Source of the DNA: Chelativorans sp.
Lineage (GTDB): Bacteria > Pseudomonadota > Alphaproteobacteria > Rhizobiales > Rhizobiaceae
Length of the DNA stretch: 64,000 nt
Assembly (NCBI RefSeq): GCF_031180965.1
Contig: NZ_JAPSLH010000014.1
Span: 1-64,000 of the forward strand
Reading direction: 5' to 3'
Below the pieces are notes generated by a model. The model was not told where the DNA came from, searched no databases, and saw only the letters and a list, made by a program, of their open reading frames with translations. Position numbers and translations under genes: made by a program. Below, one piece after another: positions 60,874 to 64,000 of this stretch (its first letter is position 1; each line of letters starts with the position of its first letter).

Positions 60874-61863
60874 ATGACCATGATGTTCAAACGTGCCGTA
60901 CTTGCTGGCGCTATTGCTGCCGTGGTGGGAAGCGTTTCTGCCGAGGCGGAAGCGGGGGATATGAGGATCGCCTTCGGCGACCTTCCGGGCATCGAGTCGA
61001 TCCAGACGCTCGCCGCCATCGAGCGCGCCAAGGAGCGCGGCGTCAATGTCGAGCTAATCGTGCTCAATGATGAGGATCTCGCTGCGCAGGCCATCGTCGG
61101 CGGCCAGGCCGATGTCGGCATCGGCGCGCCCTACACACTCATCCAGAAGGTCGGGGTGCCGATCCGCATCTTTGCCCAGATTTCCACGCTGCGCTTCTTC
61201 CCCGTCGTCAACAGCGAGTTCTACAAGGACTGGAAGGATCTCGACGGCCAGGAGGTGGCCGTGCAGGCGCGCGGCTCCGGCACGGAGGCCGTCATGGTCA
61301 TGATGGCCGAAAAGCACGGGATAAAGCTCGGCAATATCAGCTATGTCCCGGGTTCCGAGGTCCGCCGCAACGCGCTTCTGCAGGGCACGCTCAAGGCCTC
61401 GATCGTCGACGCCGCCAATCGCCGCGCGCTGGAAGCCGAGGCGCCTGGAAAGTTCATCGTCCTTCCGGTCGAGGACCTCGGCGCTTCGGACGAAGCTGTC
61501 TTTGCCACCGTCGAGTATCTGGAGAACAACGCGGCCGATGTCGACATGTTGGTGGAGGAACTGCTTAAGACCGGTCGCGAAATCACCGAGAATCCGGCCG
61601 CCGCGGTCGAGCTGCGCAATAAATACAAGCTCCTGCCTGACCTCGGCGCCGAAGCCGACAAGGAAATCGAGGAATATTACAAAGAGACCGCGGAGGCAGG
61701 AGCGCTGGCGCTCAATGGCGGCGGAGCGGAAGCGGCGGCCGACGATTTCGCGTTCTTCAGCCTCTCCGGACAGCTGGAGGGCGACCCAGCCTCCCTGAAA
61801 GTCGAGGACTTCTGGCATCTGGCGGCGCTCGACCGGGCGCTCGCCAAGCTCGGCAAGAAATAG
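60874..61863 (+). CDS. ABC transporter substrate-binding protein (NMT1/TauA-like)
   Basis: A 329-residue secreted protein behind a GGGAGGAG ribosome-binding site, with signal peptide VLAGAIAAVVGSVSAEAEAG. The fold pattern is SsuA/THI5/NMT1-like: MRIAFGDLPGIESIQTLAAI, ERAKERGVNVELIVLNDEDL, AIVGGQADVGIGAPYTLIQK and WKDLDGQEVAVQARGSGTEA. Ligands in this family include sulfonates, nitrate, pyrimidine precursors and aromatic acids; nothing in the sequence chooses between them. It starts an operon of permease, ATPase and second permease. Confidence 0.87.
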   Translation: MTMMFKRAVLAGAIAAVVGSVSAEAEAGDMRIAFGDLPGIESIQTLAAIERAKERGVNVELIVLNDEDLAAQAIVGGQADVGIGAPYTLIQKVGVPIRIFAQISTLRFFPVVNSEFYKDWKDLDGQEVAVQARGSGTEAVMVMMAEKHGIKLGNISYVPGSEVRRNALLQGTLKASIVDAANRRALEAEAPGKFIVLPVEDLGASDEAVFATVEYLENNAADVDMLVEELLKTGREITENPAAAVELRNKYKLLPDLGAEADKEIEEYYKETAEAGALALNGGGAEAAADDFAFFSLSGQLEGDPASLKVEDFWHLAALDRALAKLGKK

Positions 61864-61874
61864 GCGCGCGGCTG

Positions 61875-62699
61875 ATGGCGACCAACATCAGACTTGAGGG
61901 GGAGGCAGGGGGGCTCGCTTTGCCTCTACGGCGCGATGCGGTGGGGTGGCAGGACCGCCCCATTCTTCTCCGCCTCATCTCCATCGCCCTTTTCGCCGCC
62001 ATCTGGGAGATCGCAGGGCTCATTCCGGTGAGCTTTGCCTTCCCAACCTTCTCCGACACGCTTGTCGCCTTTTTCGGCCTGCTCGCCGACGGCAGCCTGC
62101 CCTCTGCTTATCTTTCGACGCTGCAGCCGCTCGTCGTCGGTGTCGTGCTCTCTGCCTTCCTGGGCGTCGGCATCGGCACGATCTGCGGCCTCTCGCGCAC
62201 GGGAGAATGGCTGATCGTCCCGGTCTTCATCGTCCTCCAGTCGGCGCCTGTCGCGGCCTTCATTCCGCTCGTCACCTTCGTCTACGGCATCGGCATGACG
62301 GCAAAGGTGCTCGCGGTCATGATCCTGGCGCTGCCGGTCATCGTGCTCAACACCTACAAGGCCGTGCGCAACGTCAACGGATCGCTTCTGTCAATGTGCC
62401 GCTCCTTCCTGGGCACGCGCTGGCAGAGCATTTCCAAGATCATCCTTCCGGATGCGAGCCCAGTCATCTTCGCCGGCCTGCGCCTCGGCGTGGCGGCCGG
62501 CTTTGTGGGCGTCGTGCTCGCCGAGCTTCTGATCACGCCGACCGGCATCGGCGACGTCATCACCTTCCACCGCTCCCGCGCCGACTACGCCGAGATGTAC
62601 GCAACCATCGCTTCAATCATCGCGCTTTCCACCCTCACTCTCGTCTTCCTGCAGTGGGTGGAGGTGCGCGTCTTCAGGCCCGAGAAGAGGGGACGCTGA
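61875..62699 (+). CDS. ABC transporter permease (SsuC/TauC-like), subunit 1
   Basis: A 274-residue BPD_transp_1 permease with six membrane segments. The EAA-type loop MCRSFLGTRWQSISKIILPD then ASPVIFAGLRLGVAAGF and GIGDVITFHRSRADYAEMYA are characteristic. It follows the binding-protein gene by 11 bases. The operon has a second permease gene at the window edge, so the channel is probably a heterodimer, less common for this family. Confidence 0.92.
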   Translation: MATNIRLEGEAGGLALPLRRDAVGWQDRPILLRLISIALFAAIWEIAGLIPVSFAFPTFSDTLVAFFGLLADGSLPSAYLSTLQPLVVGVVLSAFLGVGIGTICGLSRTGEWLIVPVFIVLQSAPVAAFIPLVTFVYGIGMTAKVLAVMILALPVIVLNTYKAVRNVNGSLLSMCRSFLGTRWQSISKIILPDASPVIFAGLRLGVAAGFVGVVLAELLITPTGIGDVITFHRSRADYAEMYATIASIIALSTLTLVFLQWVEVRVFRPEKRGR

Positions 62700-62700
62700 C

Positions 62701-63504
62701 ATGGGCGCCACAGCACTGCGAAACAAACCCGCGCCCGTCTCAGCACCGAACGACGCGATCGTCGAGGTGAGGGGCATTTGCAAGACCTACGGCAATGTGG
62801 AAGCACTGCGGGGCGTGGACCTCGACTTCCCGCGCGGCAAGCTCACCTCGCTGCTCGGCCCCAGCGGCTGCGGCAAGACCACGCTCCTGAAGATCATCGC
62901 AGGGCTGATCGAGGCCGATGCGGGCACCGTCACCATTGACGGAAAGCCTGTGAAAGGGCCCGGTCCCGAGCGCGCCTTTGTCTTCCAGGATTTCGCGCTG
63001 ATGCCCTGGGCGACCGTTCTGCGCAACGTGGCCTTCGGCCTGGAGCTGCGGAGAAGGGCAAGGGCGGAGCGCGAGGAAATCGCCCGGCGCTATATCGCCC
63101 AGGTCGGCCTCGCCGGCTTCGAGGACAAATACCCGCACGAACTTTCGGGCGGCATGCGCCAGCGCGTCGGGCTCGCCCGCGCGCTCTCGGTCGATGCCGA
63201 GGTGCTTCTGCTCGACGAACCCTTTTCGGCCGTCGACGAGCAGAACCGGCGGAAGTTCCAGGAGGACTTGATCCGCCTGCGCACGCAGGAAAACAAGACC
63301 TTCATCTTCGTCACCCATTCCATCGAGGAGGCGGTCTACATCTCCGACCGGATCGTGCTGCTTTCGCCGCGGCCTGGCCGTGTCTCACGCATTATCGAGC
63401 CGGAGATCGACCGCTCGGGCGACCCCGACCGTATCCATCGCGACAAGCACTATCTCGATACGGTCGAGGAGATCTGGCAGGGGCTCAAGCAATATGTGGA
63501 GTGA
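62701..63504 (+). CDS. ABC transporter ATPase (SsuB/TauB-like)
   Basis: A 267-residue ATPase. Walker [22 protein letters not shown]-loop VFQDFALMPWATVLRNVAFG, signature LSGGMRQRVGLARALSVDAE, Walker B VLLLDEPFSAVDEQNR and H-loop FIFVTHSIEEAVYISDR are intact. It lacks a MalK-like regulatory extension. It starts one base after the permease stop and energises uptake of the unknown ligand. Confidence 0.94.
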   Translation: MGATALRNKPAPVSAPNDAIVEVRGICKTYGNVEALRGVDLDFPRGKLTSLLGPSGCGKTTLLKIIAGLIEADAGTVTIDGKPVKGPGPERAFVFQDFALMPWATVLRNVAFGLELRRRARAEREEIARRYIAQVGLAGFEDKYPHELSGGMRQRVGLARALSVDAEVLLLDEPFSAVDEQNRRKFQEDLIRLRTQENKTFIFVTHSIEEAVYISDRIVLLSPRPGRVSRIIEPEIDRSGDPDRIHRDKHYLDTVEEIWQGLKQYVE

Positions 63505-63510
63505 CCGGCC

Positions 63511-64000
63511 ATGACCATCTTAGGTTATCGCATCCCCATGATGGCATCGCTCGTCGTGTGGTGCCTCGTCTGGGAGGTTCTGGGCAGGACGGGGCTCATC
63601 TTCATTCTCCCGCCCTTTTCGGACGTGCTCGCAGCCGCCGTCCAACTGGTGCAGACAGCCTCATGGCAGAGCGCCACGGTCACCACGCTGCGCGCCTTTG
63701 CGATCGGGATGGTGCTCGCAATCCTCTGCGGCGTGCCTCTTGGCATCCTCATGGGCCGGGTGAAGCTTGCCGACGATCTCCTGGGCATGTGGGTGAACAT
63801 CTTCTCCAGCGCGCCCCTTTCGGCCCTGGTGCCCGTGCTCATGATCCTCTTCGGCTTCGGCGAGAAGACCATAATCGCAGCGGTCTTCCTCTTCGCGATC
63901 TGGATCATCGTGCTGGACACGCGCGCAGGCGTGCGCCACATTTCGCCCTCGCTTATGGAGATGGCGCGCTCCTACGGCGCCTCGCAGCCGGCGCTCTACG
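63511..64000 (+). CDS. ABC transporter permease (SsuC/TauC-like), subunit 2, partial
   Basis: An open frame from ATG 63511 (MTILGYRIPMMASLVVWCLV) to the window edge gives 163 residues without a stop. It has membrane segments such as AIGMVLAILCGVPLGILMGR, LSALVPVLMILFGFGEKTII and AAVFLFAIWIIVLDTRAGVR, and ends in MEMARSYGASQPALY, the beginning of the EAA loop. The 3' end lies outside the window. Only antisense frames were listed by the track here; the plus-strand frame is the real one. Confidence 0.9.
   Translation, partial: MTILGYRIPMMASLVVWCLVWEVLGRTGLIFILPPFSDVLAAAVQLVQTASWQSATVTTLRAFAIGMVLAILCGVPLGILMGRVKLADDLLGMWVNIFSSAPLSALVPVLMILFGFGEKTIIAAVFLFAIWIIVLDTRAGVRHISPSLMEMARSYGASQPALY

Overview
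The window looks like chromosomal DNA of a GC-rich alphaproteobacterium of the order Hyphomicrobiales (Rhizobiales), most likely close to Mesorhizobium or another Phyllobacteriaceae. This rests on remembered similarity of the 13.7-33.7 kb block, gene by gene and in the same order, to the vitamin B6 degradation locus of Mesorhizobium loti, on the abundance of TRAP and ABC uptake systems, and on a BA14K-family protein. No search could be run, so homology statements rest on motifs, lengths, active-site numbering and gene order.

Layout. (1) 1-2.4 kb is a gene graveyard: an autotransporter fragment, a frameshifted LacI-family remnant, an internally deleted IS3-family element and a TetR stub cut by it. 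(2) 2.5-10.8 kb is an acid-sugar (tetronate-type) catabolic locus. Leftward: TRAP permeases, class II aldolase, DeoR regulator, Asp/Glu-racemase-like protein. Rightward: TRAP binding protein, PfkB kinase, OtnK, OtnC. (3) 11-13.6 kb holds a secreted S41-type peptidase and a divergent membrane LytTR regulator.

(4) 13.7-33.7 kb is an apparently complete vitamin B6 catabolic island. Pyridoxine 4-oxidase makes pyridoxal and pyridoxamine-pyruvate aminotransferase feeds pyridoxamine into the same pool. Pyridoxal 4-dehydrogenase and 4-pyridoxolactonase give 4-pyridoxic acid. A GMC-family 4-pyridoxate dehydrogenase, the FHMPC dehydrogenase and the HMPDC decarboxylase yield MHPC. The flavoprotein MHPCO opens the ring and AAMS hydrolase releases succinic semialdehyde, acetate, ammonia and CO2. 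A GntR repressor sits at the divergent promoter. A TRAP transporter lies in the lower-pathway operon and a BMP-type (nucleoside-like) ABC importer leads the upper-pathway operon; they are my best candidates for undescribed transporters of 4-pyridoxate and B6 vitamers. Two small proteins (DUF1185-type and PEBP-type) sit inside the lower operon with no known role.

(5) 34-43.3 kb is accessory: LysR/NmrA-like divergent pair, AraC regulator, a 1080-aa autotransporter with about 11 passenger repeats, several small membrane or exported proteins. (6) 43.5-48.8 kb is an RND efflux operon with a divergent TetR gene and a perfect palindromic operator. (7) 49-54 kb has stress/membrane proteins and a sulfur cluster: periplasmic rhodanese, YeeE/YedE (TsuA-like) thiosulfate transporter, an Ala/Pro-rich protein with paired cysteines, and an uncharacterised His-rich protein. 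(8) 54.6-60.7 kb is a Ugp-like ABC importer operon with a sugar-phosphate isomerase/epimerase and a GntR regulator. (9) 60.8 kb to the edge is an NMT1/TauA-type ABC importer, its second permease running off the window. No tRNA, rRNA or CRISPR array was seen.
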